A DNA stretch of 37,857 nt from Actinomycetes bacterium. Lineage in GTDB: Bacteria; Actinomycetota; Actinomycetes; S36-B12; UBA5976. How positions within the stretch are numbered: the first letter of the stretch is position 1; the number at the start of each line of letters is the position of its first letter. Under the pieces are notes generated by a model. It did not search any database and was not told the DNA's origin. It saw nothing but the letters and a program-made list of their open reading frames with translations. Below, piece by piece: positions 1-6,423 of the stretch. The position numbers and the translations under genes are program-made. The stretch is from contig JAKAIC010000009.1 of the NCBI GenBank assembly GCA_021814565.1, positions 1-37,857 of the forward strand, read 5' to 3'.

Positions 1-176
1 TTGGTACCGCTCACGAGCACCACGCGACGACCCGCGGAGAGCTCGCGCAAGGCGTCGGGAGCGATGGCGACGAGGACACGCCCCTTGATGGCCACACCCT
101 GCCCGCGGCTCAGCATGCGCGAGGCCAGACCCGCGGCTTCAGCGGCGAGCAGGCCAAGGCGCAGGCGGAACGTCAT
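1..176 (-). CDS. murT: MurT-type Mur ligase, N-terminal fragment (runs off the left edge)
   Basis: Reading the minus strand from an ATG at 176 gives a protein beginning MTFRLRLGLLAAEAAG and ending at the window edge in VVLVSGT, which is the start of the Mur-ligase P-loop (SGTNGKT). An arginine- and alanine-rich N-terminus followed by this loop fits MurT, the ligase subunit of the MurT-GatD complex that amidates the D-glutamate of lipid II in the cytoplasm. Only about 58 codons are present, so catalytic residues and a gatD neighbour cannot be checked. The ATG lies exactly 6 nt after a TAGACT hexamer, which supports a leaderless transcript and this start. The ORF-track entry at 1-189 on the plus strand is an antisense shadow. 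Other Mur-ligase-fold proteins such as FolC are possible but their N-termini differ. Confidence 0.72.
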   Translation of the reverse strand, partial: MTFRLRLGLLAAEAAGLASRMLSRGQGVAIKGRVLVAIAPDALRELSAGRRVVLVSGT

Positions 177-188
177 GCAGGAAGTCTA
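177..188 (-). promoter_or_regulatory. Leaderless -10 element of murT
   Basis: On the minus strand TAGACT (188-183) is followed by 6 nt and then the ATG at 176. This matches TANNNT placed so that transcription starts at the start codon. No convincing -35 is visible. No Shine-Dalgarno-like sequence lies before the ATG. Confidence 0.55.
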
Positions 189-423
189 GGAAGGGGAGCA
201 TTTCCAGCAGGTATCACCACGTTGCCAGCTTGTTGGAGGGCGCACCAACACCGCCACTGCATCCACCACCAGGCTCCGGCGCGGAGGCCGCGCCTGCGTA
301 GGCCGGCATGAGATGCCCACATGCTCGAATGCTCCCATATTGATCCACATTTGAACCGTCTTCGGGCAGTTGCCGAAACTTCCCATGTCCGGTGCAATGG
401 AGCGGCGTCCGCTTTCTCCTATG

Positions 424-1470
424 TCAAGCGGCGAGGGCGACGACTGGCATTTGTGCGGCGTGAGCGTCGTGGAGCAGTGCGTGATAGACGACGTCGGAGA
501 GTCGCCGTTTGAGGACGCGGATGGATTCGGACTTGCTGTCGCCGCCTGCTCGGCGGCGTTCGAGTAGTGCACGGGCTCCGTCGTGCGATTTGGCTTGGGT
601 GATGGCGATGCGGTGCAGGCAGGTGTTGAGCTGCCGGTTCCCGGTACGACTCAAGCGGTGCCGCGTCTTGTTGCCCGACCATACGGGTAGCGGCGCGGTG
701 CCGTTGTGTCTGGCGTAGGCGTCCTTGGACTTGAACCGGCGCACGTCGGCGGTCTCTGCGATGAGTTTGGCAGCGATCAGCGTGCCCACGCCGTGCACCG
801 CGAGCAGCGTCGGCGCCAAGGGTGTGATGAGTGCATCAAGTTCGGCGTCGATGGCCTTGATGTCGATCGTGAGCCGCTCGCAGCGGACGGTGAGGTCCAG
901 GGCGAGGCGGGCCACGAGGCCGTCTTCGGACTGCAGGCGGCGTGTCACTGCATGCAGGTGCTTGGGCCGCCAGATGCTTCTTAAGGGCACGTGCAGTGAC
1001 GGGTCGATCTCGTGCAGATGCCAACGTAACCTGTTGATAATCCTCGTTCGTTCCGCGACCAGGTGGTCCCGGTGCGTGATCAGGAGTTGCACCTCACGGG
1101 ACGGTCCGTCAAGCCTGGCGGTCGGCAGGTTTGGTTCTCGTAGGGCTGCTCTGGCGACAGCGAGCGCGTCGATGGGATCAGACTTGCCGTAGGTGCGTGC
1201 CGAGTCGCGGGAATGCGCCAAGAGTTTCGGTGGGACCCGAACGATGGTCTCTCCGGCACCGAGCAGGTCGCGTTCCAGGCGACGCGACAGTTGCCGGCAG
1301 TCCTCGACTGCCCAGAGGCGCTCGCTATCGAGCTTGCTGGCCCATTCGAGCAGGGCGAGGTCGTCTTCGCTGGTGGTGCCGGTGGTGTGTTCGGCGAGCT
1401 TGCGGCCGCGATCATCGATGGCGACGACAGTGTGGTTGTGCTTGTGAGCATCGATTCCGAGGATCACCAT
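424..1470 (-). CDS. IS110-family transposase (DEDD RuvC-like plus Transposase_20)
   Basis: The protein is 348 aa from the ATG at 1470 and catalyses excision and insertion of the IS110 element. The N-terminal RuvC-like DEDD domain starts GIDAHKHNH with D7, followed by E56 (AVEDC) and D98/D101 (SDPIDALAVARA). The C-terminal Transposase_20 domain has a helix-hairpin-helix (LLAVHGVGTLIAAKL, about 222-236), then PLPVWSGNKTRHRLSRTGNRQLN, where S265 fits the catalytic serine of this family. Length and motif order are normal, so it is probably intact. The ORF track starts 17 codons earlier, but MVILGIDAHK is the family's usual start and GGGAGACAGGG precedes it. In characterised relatives such as IS621 the transposase works with a bridge RNA made from the non-coding end, and that region is present just upstream here. 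Confidence 0.93.
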   Translation of the reverse strand: MVILGIDAHKHNHTVVAIDDRGRKLAEHTTGTTSEDDLALLEWASKLDSERLWAVEDCRQLSRRLERDLLGAGETIVRVPPKLLAHSRDSARTYGKSDPIDALAVARAALREPNLPTARLDGPSREVQLLITHRDHLVAERTRIINRLRWHLHEIDPSLHVPLRSIWRPKHLHAVTRRLQSEDGLVARLALDLTVRCERLTIDIKAIDAELDALITPLAPTLLAVHGVGTLIAAKLIAETADVRRFKSKDAYARHNGTAPLPVWSGNKTRHRLSRTGNRQLNTCLHRIAITQAKSHDGARALLERRRAGGDSKSESIRVLKRRLSDVVYHALLHDAHAAQMPVVALAA

Positions 1471-1499
1471 GATCCCTGTCTCCCTTCTGTTGGGTGGCA

Positions 1500-1660
1500 C
1501 GGGACCGGCCGGCAGGCACACATCAGTGGGGGCGACGCCACGCTCCTATCAAGCCATGCCGGTCGGTCTCAAGCCGATCCGGCCGGCCGCAAAAGGGGAC
1601 CAGGCCACGAAATACGGCAGGGAGTGGTTGAGCGAACCGGCCGGACCAACACCGCCGATC
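1500..1660 (-). ncRNA. Candidate IS110 bridge-RNA region (non-coding element end)
   Basis: In the IS110 group (for example IS621) the non-coding end upstream of the transposase encodes a structured bridge RNA with loops that pair with target and donor DNA. The region upstream of this transposase on the same strand has no ORF and is rich in inverted repeats. The octamer CCGGCCGG occurs three times (1505-1512, 1579-1586, 1637-1644). GGTCGG and CCGATC flank a 7-nt loop around 1561-1579, and the minus strand carries GGCTTGATAGGAGC. The octamers are self-complementary, so they could pair with each other or form stems. This is an inference from position and family. The RNA ends and the loops are not determined. 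Confidence 0.38.
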
Positions 1661-1721
1661 TTCACACTGACGAGAGTGGTGGATTTTCGGGCGTAGCGTT
1701 GTGGCGTAGCCGGGCGTGAAG

Positions 1722-1785
1722 GCCATCGTGCAACAGTCAGTGAGTACCCACTACGGAACTCACAAAGGACGTGTTGCACGATGGC
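1722..1785 (+). repeat. 14-bp perfect inverted repeat covering the IS256 transposase start
   Basis: GCCATCGTGCAACA (1722-1735) is exactly complementary to TGTTGCACGATGGC (1772-1785). The right arm contains the ATG at 1781. A second stem, GTGAGT (1740-1745) with ACTCAC (1758-1763), nests inside. In RNA the two stems would sequester the start codon. A likely role is translational restraint of transposase made by read-through transcription, as known for other IS families. That role is inferred. Confidence 0.75.
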
Positions 1786-1855
1786 TATGGACAATTCTGC
1801 CTTGCTTGAACTCTTGGACGCGCTGAAGGCCGCGGGTGTTGAAGAACGCATCCGG
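1781..1855 (+). pseudogene. IS256-family transposase, N-terminal remnant
   Basis: The frame begins MAMDNSALLELLDALKAAGVEERIR, which is the typical N-terminus of actinobacterial IS256-family (Mutator-type) transposases of about 400 aa. After R25 the frame continues with VLALHPEHSAGLCRS and ends at codon 71, with no likeness to the family. The DDE catalytic domain is absent, so the gene is broken by deletion or rearrangement after codon 25. The first 15 or so bases lie in the right arm of the 14-bp inverted repeat. Identification rests on recognition of the N-terminal pattern, without an alignment. Confidence 0.7.
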
Positions 1856-2015
1856 GTGCTGGCACTCCACCCAGAACATTCGGCAGGTCTCTGCAGGTCT
1901 CAGCATCAATCCCGATTTTCGCGGCAGGTTGGCCTGACGGAGGCTACAGACGTCGGCAATGTCCGTTTCGGTCACGAGAAGGCAGGTGTCACCTGATACT
2001 CGTGATCTGCAAGGT
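1856..2015. other. Unassigned stretch between the IS256 remnant and tadA
   Basis: I see no gene here. Short frames cross it in both directions, none with a start, ribosome site or recognisable family. Visible structure is minor: the octamer GCAGGTCT repeated with a 10-nt period (1883-1890 and 1893-1900), and the palindrome CAGGTG-T-CACCTG (1983-1995) 20 nt past the tadA stop. It may be the scar left when the IS256 element was truncated. Confidence 0.4.
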
Positions 2016-2471
2016 CTAGCGCTGCTGGGCGAAGAAGTCCTGCAGCAATCGCGCCGACTCATCGGCCAGCACGCCCGCCACCACTTCCGGCCGGTGGTTG
2101 AGGCGTCGATCCCGCACCACGTCCCACAGCGACCCCGCTGCTCCCGCCTTGTCGTCGGTGGCACCGAAGACGAGCCGTGCCACACGTGCATTCACAATGG
2201 CGCCCGCGCACATGGTGCAGGGCTCCAGCGTGACGACGAGAGTGCATCCCTCCAGCCGCCATGCACCCACTGCCTGTGCCGCTTCACGAAGCGCCAGGAT
2301 CTCGGCATGGGCAGTCGGATCACCCGAGGCCTCACGCTGGTTGCGACCGCGCCCGATGACCACGCCGGCGGCGTCGATAACCACGGCACCGACGGGCACA
2401 TCGTCACCAGCGCGCATGGCCTGCGACAGCGCCTCCCGCATGGCCAGTTCATCCGTGGCCGTGATCTTCAC
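2016..2471 (-). CDS. tadA: tRNA-specific adenosine deaminase TadA
   Basis: This 151-aa cytidine/deoxycytidylate-deaminase-fold enzyme converts the wobble adenosine of tRNA-Arg(ACG) to inosine in the cytoplasm. The zinc site is complete: HAE at residues 55-57 (His ligand and catalytic Glu) and PCTMC at 84-88 (two Cys ligands). VPVGAVVID and [15 protein letters not shown] are typical TadA segments. The ORF track shows 229 aa, but the extra N-terminus overlaps the divergent upp gene and resembles nothing. I place the start at GTG 2471 because CACAAT (2478-2483) lies exactly 6 nt before it, the leaderless pattern found across this window. ATG 2441 is the alternative but would remove the first helix. 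Downstream lies the insertion-sequence scar. Confidence 0.93.
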   Translation of the reverse strand: MKITATDELAMREALSQAMRAGDDVPVGAVVIDAAGVVIGRGRNQREASGDPTAHAEILALREAAQAVGAWRLEGCTLVVTLEPCTMCAGAIVNARVARLVFGATDDKAGAAGSLWDVVRDRRLNHRPEVVAGVLADESARLLQDFFAQQR

Positions 2472-2477
2472 GGACCC

Positions 2478-2549
2478 ATTGTGCCGGCTCTGCGCGAGCC
2501 GCGGCATGCCCTTCTGCCCAAGGCGCGCGCGCAGCCAGCCCCGTAGGCT
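2478..2549. promoter_or_regulatory. Divergent leaderless promoters of tadA and upp
   Basis: The gap between the two start codons holds a -10 for each gene. On the minus strand CACAAT (2478-2483) is followed by 6 nt and GTG. On the plus strand TAGGCT (2544-2549) is followed by 6 nt and ATG. A small inverted repeat, CGGCTC-5-GAGCCG (2485-2501), lies just behind the tadA -10. No clear -35 boxes are seen. Confidence 0.55.
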
Positions 2550-2555
2550 TTGAGC

Positions 2556-3191
2556 ATGCGCACCCACGTTGCCGATCACCCGCTCATTGCCCACAAGCTC
2601 ACAGCGCTCCGCGATGAGCAGACCTCCTCGCCGGAGTTCCGTCGCCTGGCCGACGAGCTGGTGACCTTGCTCGCCTACGAAGCCACACGTCACATTCGTG
2701 TGCAACCGGTGACCGTGCGTACGCCGGTGGCCGTCACACAGGGGGTCGCGATCGCCGATCCCAAGCCGCTGGTGGTACCGATCCTGCGCGCCGGCCTTGG
2801 CATGCTTGAGGGCATGATGCGCTTACTGCCCAACGCCGAAGTGGGATTCCTGGGCATGGTGCGCGACGAGGAGTCACTGCTCGCCTCGGTATATGCCGAG
2901 CGCATCCCCAAGGACATCGCGGGCCGTCAGGTCTTCATGCTCGACCCGATGCTGGCCACCGGCGGCACCCTCATTGCCGCCATTCGCATGATGCTCGCGC
3001 GCGGCGCCACTGACGTCACCGCCATCTGCCTGCTCGCCGCCCCGGAGGGGCTGGCCAGTGTTGATGCGGCCTTCGAGGGCGCCGTCAATGTCACTATCGT
3101 CACCGCCGGCCTCGATGAGAAGCTCAACGACAAGGGCTACATCGTCCCCGGGCTCGGCGACGCCGGAGACCGCCTGTACGGCACCGTCTGA
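2556..3191 (+). CDS. upp: Uracil phosphoribosyltransferase
   Basis: The 211-aa cytoplasmic enzyme makes UMP from uracil and PRPP in pyrimidine salvage. It is full length and shows the family landmarks: [10 protein letters not shown] (79-88), the PRPP loop in [14 protein letters not shown] (126-139), and the uracil-binding C-terminus [16 protein letters not shown]. The ORF track begins at a TTG two codons earlier. ATG 2556 is preferred because TAGGCT stands exactly 6 nt upstream with no Shine-Dalgarno, so the mRNA is probably leaderless. It is divergent from tadA and converges with the homospermidine synthase gene, sharing a hairpin-rich terminator with it. Confidence 0.96.
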   Translation: MRTHVADHPLIAHKLTALRDEQTSSPEFRRLADELVTLLAYEATRHIRVQPVTVRTPVAVTQGVAIADPKPLVVPILRAGLGMLEGMMRLLPNAEVGFLGMVRDEESLLASVYAERIPKDIAGRQVFMLDPMLATGGTLIAAIRMMLARGATDVTAICLLAAPEGLASVDAAFEGAVNVTIVTAGLDEKLNDKGYIVPGLGDAGDRLYGTV

Positions 3192-3195
3192 CCGC

Positions 3196-3268
3196 ACAGG
3201 TTCCGTCCGGCATCTGCTGTTTGGCATGGTTCCCGACGTTGAAAGGCCTTTCCACGCCGGGAACCTGT
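3196..3268. terminator. Bidirectional terminator between upp and homospermidine synthase
   Basis: ACAGGTTCC (3196-3204) pairs with GGAACCTGT (3260-3268), enclosing the 12-bp perfect palindrome GAAAGGCCTTTC (3241-3252). The right arm reaches the stop codon of the minus-strand gene. There is no long T-run. Position between convergent genes supports a terminator role. Confidence 0.5.
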
Positions 3269-4722
3269 CAGACGAGGAAGTTCTGGAACTGCCAAGGATC
3301 CTCGTCGAGTTCGAGACCATCCCAACCGGCGAAGAGGTCGTAACGGTTCTTCAATGGCGTCCAGTCCACGGCCTGTGAACGGAATTCGCCCAGGAAGGGC
3401 AGGGCCACATCCAGGACCTCGCGCCAGGGCAGGTCATCGGGAACGCAGAGGCCGCGATCGGGATTGTTGACTGCGTAGGTCGATGCAGCCAGCACTGAGG
3501 CTGCCACCTGCAGCGTGGTGGCACTCTGATGTGGCACATGCGAGCGCGCCTCGTCGATGGAGAGCAGCGATCCCGTCCACCATGCCTTCAGGGGATGACC
3601 CATGAGCAGTACTCCCAGGCGATCCTCGCCGCGCACGATCTCGTCATTCATGATGCGTTCGTGCTCGGGGTAGGTCCAGTTGTTGGCCTGCAGTTCGCGC
3701 ATAGACGCAATCGCGGCATCGCTGGGGCAGTACGCGTAGTGGCAGGTGGGGCGGTAGATCTCGCGACCTGCGTCATCGCGCACCGTGAGATGCGCGGGAA
3801 TCGTATATGCCTCACCGTGACGGATGACCATGCCGTTGATCTCGAAATCCGGAACCCATGAACGCACCCACACCGTGGCGCCGGGCTGCGCCATGAGGAT
3901 CTGTGTCTCGGACGACTCGTGGCGAATCCCCTTGGCGGGCAAGCGCTTCTCGTGCGTACCCCAGCCCAGTTCAGCAGGGGCGATGCCCTCCTCATGGAAG
4001 CCGGCGACACTCCAGGTGTTGACGAATTCACCCACCTGCTTGGGCTGCTCGGCGATCTGGGTGTCGCGCTCGGACACGTGGATCACCTTGACGTCCAAGT
4101 GCATGGCCAATTTCGCGAAGTCGCCGTCGACCAGCGCGCTGCGCACGACGGAAGCCCGATCACCCAACAGGTTCTGCTCGAGGCAGGCCATGGCGATGTC
4201 GATGAGCGCCTGCTTCACGAAGTGTGATACCAGACCAGGATTGGCGCCGTGCTCGACGATGGCGGTGGGGCCGGGCGTGCTCCAGCCCGCCTTCATCTGC
4301 TGCAGGCGCTGGTGGCGTACGAGCAAGGTGCGATCACTCGGATGACGCGAATCCGCGGCGCTGTAGGGATCCCATTCCTCCACCGAGGTGTTGATGTAGA
4401 GCACGCCGTGCTCATGGCACCAGCCGATGATGGTGTTGGCGTCAATGTTCCATGCCAGATCGATGAGCAGGTCACCGGCCGAGAGGTACCGCGAGAGCAA
4501 CGCATCCAGGTTCTCGCGCTTCACTTCGTCAATCACGAAGCTGGCACCTGCATTGATGGCGCTGCGGAAGCGCGCACTCACATCCTTCATGTCCATGACC
4601 GTGAGCTGCTCCGGAGTAGCCACCACATGATCGAGGAGAAGCGGTACCGAACACTGCGAGACCGCACCTCCGCCGAGGACGAGAATTCGACCTTTGTAGC
4701 TACCCGCCAATTGAAGCTCCAT
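3268..4722 (-). CDS. hss: Homospermidine synthase (saccharopine dehydrogenase-like fold)
   Basis: At 484 aa the protein matches the length of bacterial homospermidine synthase, the NAD-dependent cytoplasmic enzyme that joins two putrescines (or putrescine and spermidine) to give homospermidine. The N-terminus has a Rossmann nucleotide loop (ILVLGGGAVSQCSVPLLL, about 14-31). The stretch LIDLAWNIDANTIIGWCHEHGVLYINTSVEEWDPY (about 86-120) is very characteristic of this family and sets it apart from lysine-pathway saccharopine dehydrogenases. The later EHGANPGLVSHFVKQAL is also typical. The ATG at 4722 is the only sensible start, with TACAAT (4750-4755) upstream giving a leader of about 20 nt. 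It stands alone as a single-gene unit, with no putrescine-forming decarboxylase in the window. Confidence 0.88.
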   Translation of the reverse strand: MELQLAGSYKGRILVLGGGAVSQCSVPLLLDHVVATPEQLTVMDMKDVSARFRSAINAGASFVIDEVKRENLDALLSRYLSAGDLLIDLAWNIDANTIIGWCHEHGVLYINTSVEEWDPYSAADSRHPSDRTLLVRHQRLQQMKAGWSTPGPTAIVEHGANPGLVSHFVKQALIDIAMACLEQNLLGDRASVVRSALVDGDFAKLAMHLDVKVIHVSERDTQIAEQPKQVGEFVNTWSVAGFHEEGIAPAELGWGTHEKRLPAKGIRHESSETQILMAQPGATVWVRSWVPDFEINGMVIRHGEAYTIPAHLTVRDDAGREIYRPTCHYAYCPSDAAIASMRELQANNWTYPEHERIMNDEIVRGEDRLGVLLMGHPLKAWWTGSLLSIDEARSHVPHQSATTLQVAASVLAASTYAVNNPDRGLCVPDDLPWREVLDVALPFLGEFRSQAVDWTPLKNRYDLFAGWDGLELDEDPWQFQNFLV

Positions 4723-4749
4723 TCGGGCGCACGCACGCCATTGGTCTCG

Positions 4750-4755
4750 ATTGTA
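4750..4755 (-). promoter_or_regulatory. -10 element of the homospermidine synthase gene
   Basis: The minus strand reads TACAAT, close to the TATAAT consensus. Transcription would start near 4743, about 20 nt before the ATG at 4722. The -35 is not clear. Confidence 0.4.
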
Positions 4756-4810
4756 AGCCCCGCAACGGAACCGTCGTCGAGCCTCAGAAGCGCACGGGCC
4801 TTCAGCGGAT

Positions 4811-4816
4811 TAGGGT
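4811..4816 (+). promoter_or_regulatory. Leaderless -10 element of the 34-aa ORF and aminopeptidase
   Basis: TAGGGT is followed by exactly 6 nt (gattcc) and the ATG at 4823. This is the same geometry as the upp, gntR, murT and epimerase genes. The promoter would drive the small ORF and, through it, the downstream peptidase. Confidence 0.5.
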
Positions 4817-4822
4817 GATTCC

Positions 4823-4927
4823 ATGCATCACAGCCATCCCATGGTCTGGGGGCGGGCGCCGCACCGCCGCACCCGCTTCGGCTATCAGTGGCAGGCTCCC
4901 ATCCGCAGCACCGTCAACGATGACTAG
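4823..4927 (+). CDS. 34-aa leaderless small ORF ahead of the aminopeptidase
   Basis: ATG 4823 to TAG 4925 encodes MHHSHPMVWGRAPHRRTRFG followed by YQWQAPIRSTVNDD. It is absent from the ORF track because of its length. The reason to call it a gene is the TAGGGT box exactly 6 nt before the ATG and the 8-nt gap to the GTG of the peptidase gene, which suggests a translationally coupled leader cistron. The product is rich in His, Arg and Pro, with no membrane segment, signal or cysteine. I do not recognise a family. It could be a real small protein, a regulatory uORF, or simply the leader through which ribosomes reach the peptidase gene. Confidence 0.5.
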   Translation: MHHSHPMVWGRAPHRRTRFGYQWQAPIRSTVNDD

Positions 4928-4935
4928 GCAACCAG

Positions 4936-6366
4936 GTGACCAAGAAACTCAACATCGGCTCGCATGACCTTCCCGTGTCCGACCGTCTCGCCGAATTCAT
5001 GAAGACGGGCTGGGCGGACACGGAGAACACGGAAGTTCAGCGCAACCGCAGCGCGGACTACGCAGTGGCACGACGGGCACGTCTCTCGGCAGCCTTCCCG
5101 GGCCTGCGCGTGGTCATCCCTGCCGGCACCTTCCGCGTACGTGTCAACGACAGCGATTACCGCTTCCGTGCCAGTTCCCCTTACTCCTGGCTCACCGGCA
5201 TCGGCGCCTCCGAAGCAGTGCCGGACACTGTGCTCGTCCTCGAGCCCACGCTTGACGGCCACGATGCACACCTCTACCTGCACCCGCGTAGCCCCCGCGA
5301 CACCGATGAGTTCTTCCGCGATCGCCGGCACGGCGAATTCTGGGTGGGACGACGGGTCACGGCCAAGGAATCAGAGGCCCGCAACGGCATCGCCGTCCGT
5401 CACATCGACGACCTGCCCCAGTTGCTCAAGGACGGCACGCCAACGGTGGCGCTGCGCAATGAGGACCCAGCGGTTGACGGCTTGCTGGCACCGGCCAACG
5501 ACCGTGAACTGGAGTTGCTGCAGTGGCTTGCCGAGGCCCGGCTCATCAAGGACGAGTACGAGGTCGAGGAACTGCAGTTTGCGGTCGACGCCACCATCCG
5601 TGGCTTCGAGGATGTCGTACGCGCCTTGCCTGCCGCCAAGAAGGAGCCCAACGGCGAACGCGTCGTCGAGGCTGCGTTCTACGCCCGCGCGCGCCTCGAG
5701 GGCAATGAACCCGGCTATGACACCATCGCGGCCTCGGGCGCGCACGCCTGCGTGCTGCACTGGATCCGCAATGACGGTGCGGTGAAGGACGGAGACCTCA
5801 TGCTCCTGGACGCCGGCGTGGAAGTGGATTCCCATTACACCTCGGACGTCACGCGCACCCTCCCCGTCAGCGGTTCGTTCACGCCGGCACAGCGTCGCAT
5901 GTACATGCTGGTGTACGAGGCGCAGCAGGCGGCCATCGCGGCGGTGAAGCCGGGCGCCAGATTCCGCGATTTCCATCGCGCGGCCATGCGCGTCATCGCC
6001 GAGGGCCTGGCGGACTGGGGCGTGCTGCCCATCTCCGGCGAGGAGTCCATGCTCGACGAGGTCGGGCTGCACCGCCGCTGGACGCTGTGCTCCACCGGCC
6101 ACATGCTGGGCCTGGATGTGCACGACTGCGCTAAGGCGCGGGCCGAGGAATACCTCGATGGAGTGCTGCAGGTGGGCAATGTGCTCACCATCGAACCGGG
6201 CCTGTATTTCCAGCCCGACGACCTGCTGCTGCCCGAGGAACTTCGCGGCATCGGCATTCGCATCGAGGACGACGTCATCGTCACGGAGGACGGCTGCCGG
6301 CTCCTCACCGAAGCCCTGCCCCGGCATCCCGATGACATCGAACGCTGGATGCGTCAGATCGTCTGA
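4936..6366 (+). CDS. pepP: Xaa-Pro aminopeptidase (M24B family)
   Basis: The 476-aa metalloenzyme removes N-terminal residues that precede proline and acts in the cytoplasm in peptide turnover. An N-terminal AMP_N domain (about 35-180, with the motif RASSPYSWLTG) is followed by the pita-bread catalytic domain. All five expected dimetal ligands are visible: D292 and D304 (LLDAGVEVDSHYTSDVTRT), H389 (GHMLGLDVHD), E420 (IEPGLYF) and E444 (RIEDDV). The start is GTG 4936, 8 nt after the stop of the 34-aa ORF, with only a weak AGGCAACCAG upstream, so coupling to that ORF is likely. A strong hairpin terminator follows the stop. Confidence 0.94.
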   Translation: MTKKLNIGSHDLPVSDRLAEFMKTGWADTENTEVQRNRSADYAVARRARLSAAFPGLRVVIPAGTFRVRVNDSDYRFRASSPYSWLTGIGASEAVPDTVLVLEPTLDGHDAHLYLHPRSPRDTDEFFRDRRHGEFWVGRRVTAKESEARNGIAVRHIDDLPQLLKDGTPTVALRNEDPAVDGLLAPANDRELELLQWLAEARLIKDEYEVEELQFAVDATIRGFEDVVRALPAAKKEPNGERVVEAAFYARARLEGNEPGYDTIAASGAHACVLHWIRNDGAVKDGDLMLLDAGVEVDSHYTSDVTRTLPVSGSFTPAQRRMYMLVYEAQQAAIAAVKPGARFRDFHRAAMRVIAEGLADWGVLPISGEESMLDEVGLHRRWTLCSTGHMLGLDVHDCAKARAEEYLDGVLQVGNVLTIEPGLYFQPDDLLLPEELRGIGIRIEDDVIVTEDGCRLLTEALPRHPDDIERWMRQIV

Positions 6367-6381
6367 ACACCGACAACAGCA

Positions 6382-6411
6382 CGGCCCCTGCACCACACGA
6401 TGCAGGGGCCG
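6382..6411. terminator. Bidirectional hairpin between pepP and the VIT1-like gene
   Basis: CGGCCCCTGCA and TGCAGGGGCCG form a perfect 11-bp stem with an 8-nt loop between two convergent genes. There is no T-tail, as is common in high-GC actinomycetes. Confidence 0.8.
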
Positions 6412-6423
6412 CTTGCAGTGTGC

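Larger units (their letters stand above)
424..1660 (-). mobile_element. IS110-family insertion sequence (ends not defined)
   Basis: The element consists of a DEDD/serine transposase gene and a non-coding stretch of about 190 nt upstream of it on the minus strand. IS110 elements have no terminal inverted repeats, so the ends cannot be read by eye, and the coordinates given cover only the gene and the part of the upstream end I can support. The downstream (right) end must lie between 177 and 423, a stretch with no gene. The element sits between murT and tadA, next to a truncated IS256-family left end. It may have inserted into or beside that older element. Confidence 0.6.
1672..1855 (+). mobile_element. 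Truncated left end of an IS256-family element
   Basis: The stretch starting GAGAGTGGTGGATTTTC resembles the terminal repeats of actinobacterial IS256-family elements. It continues through an untranslated leader into the first 25 codons of an IS256-type transposase (see pseudogene), after which the similarity stops. No right end or transposase core is present, so this is a dead fragment. The exact outer boundary is uncertain because it adjoins the IS110 non-coding end. Confidence 0.55.

Noticed and set aside
1213-1719. 168-aa plus-strand ORF opposite the IS110 transposase and its upstream end
   Set aside because: No start support and no family likeness. It runs antisense to the transposase and through the structured non-coding end.
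2522-2533. Alternating GCGCGCGC run near the upp promoter as a Z-DNA or repeat element
   Set aside because: Very short and expected by chance at this GC level.
5371-6396. 341-aa minus-strand ORF opposite pepP
   Set aside because: High-GC antisense shadow. pepP has complete M24 motifs on the other strand, and the antisense protein resembles no family.
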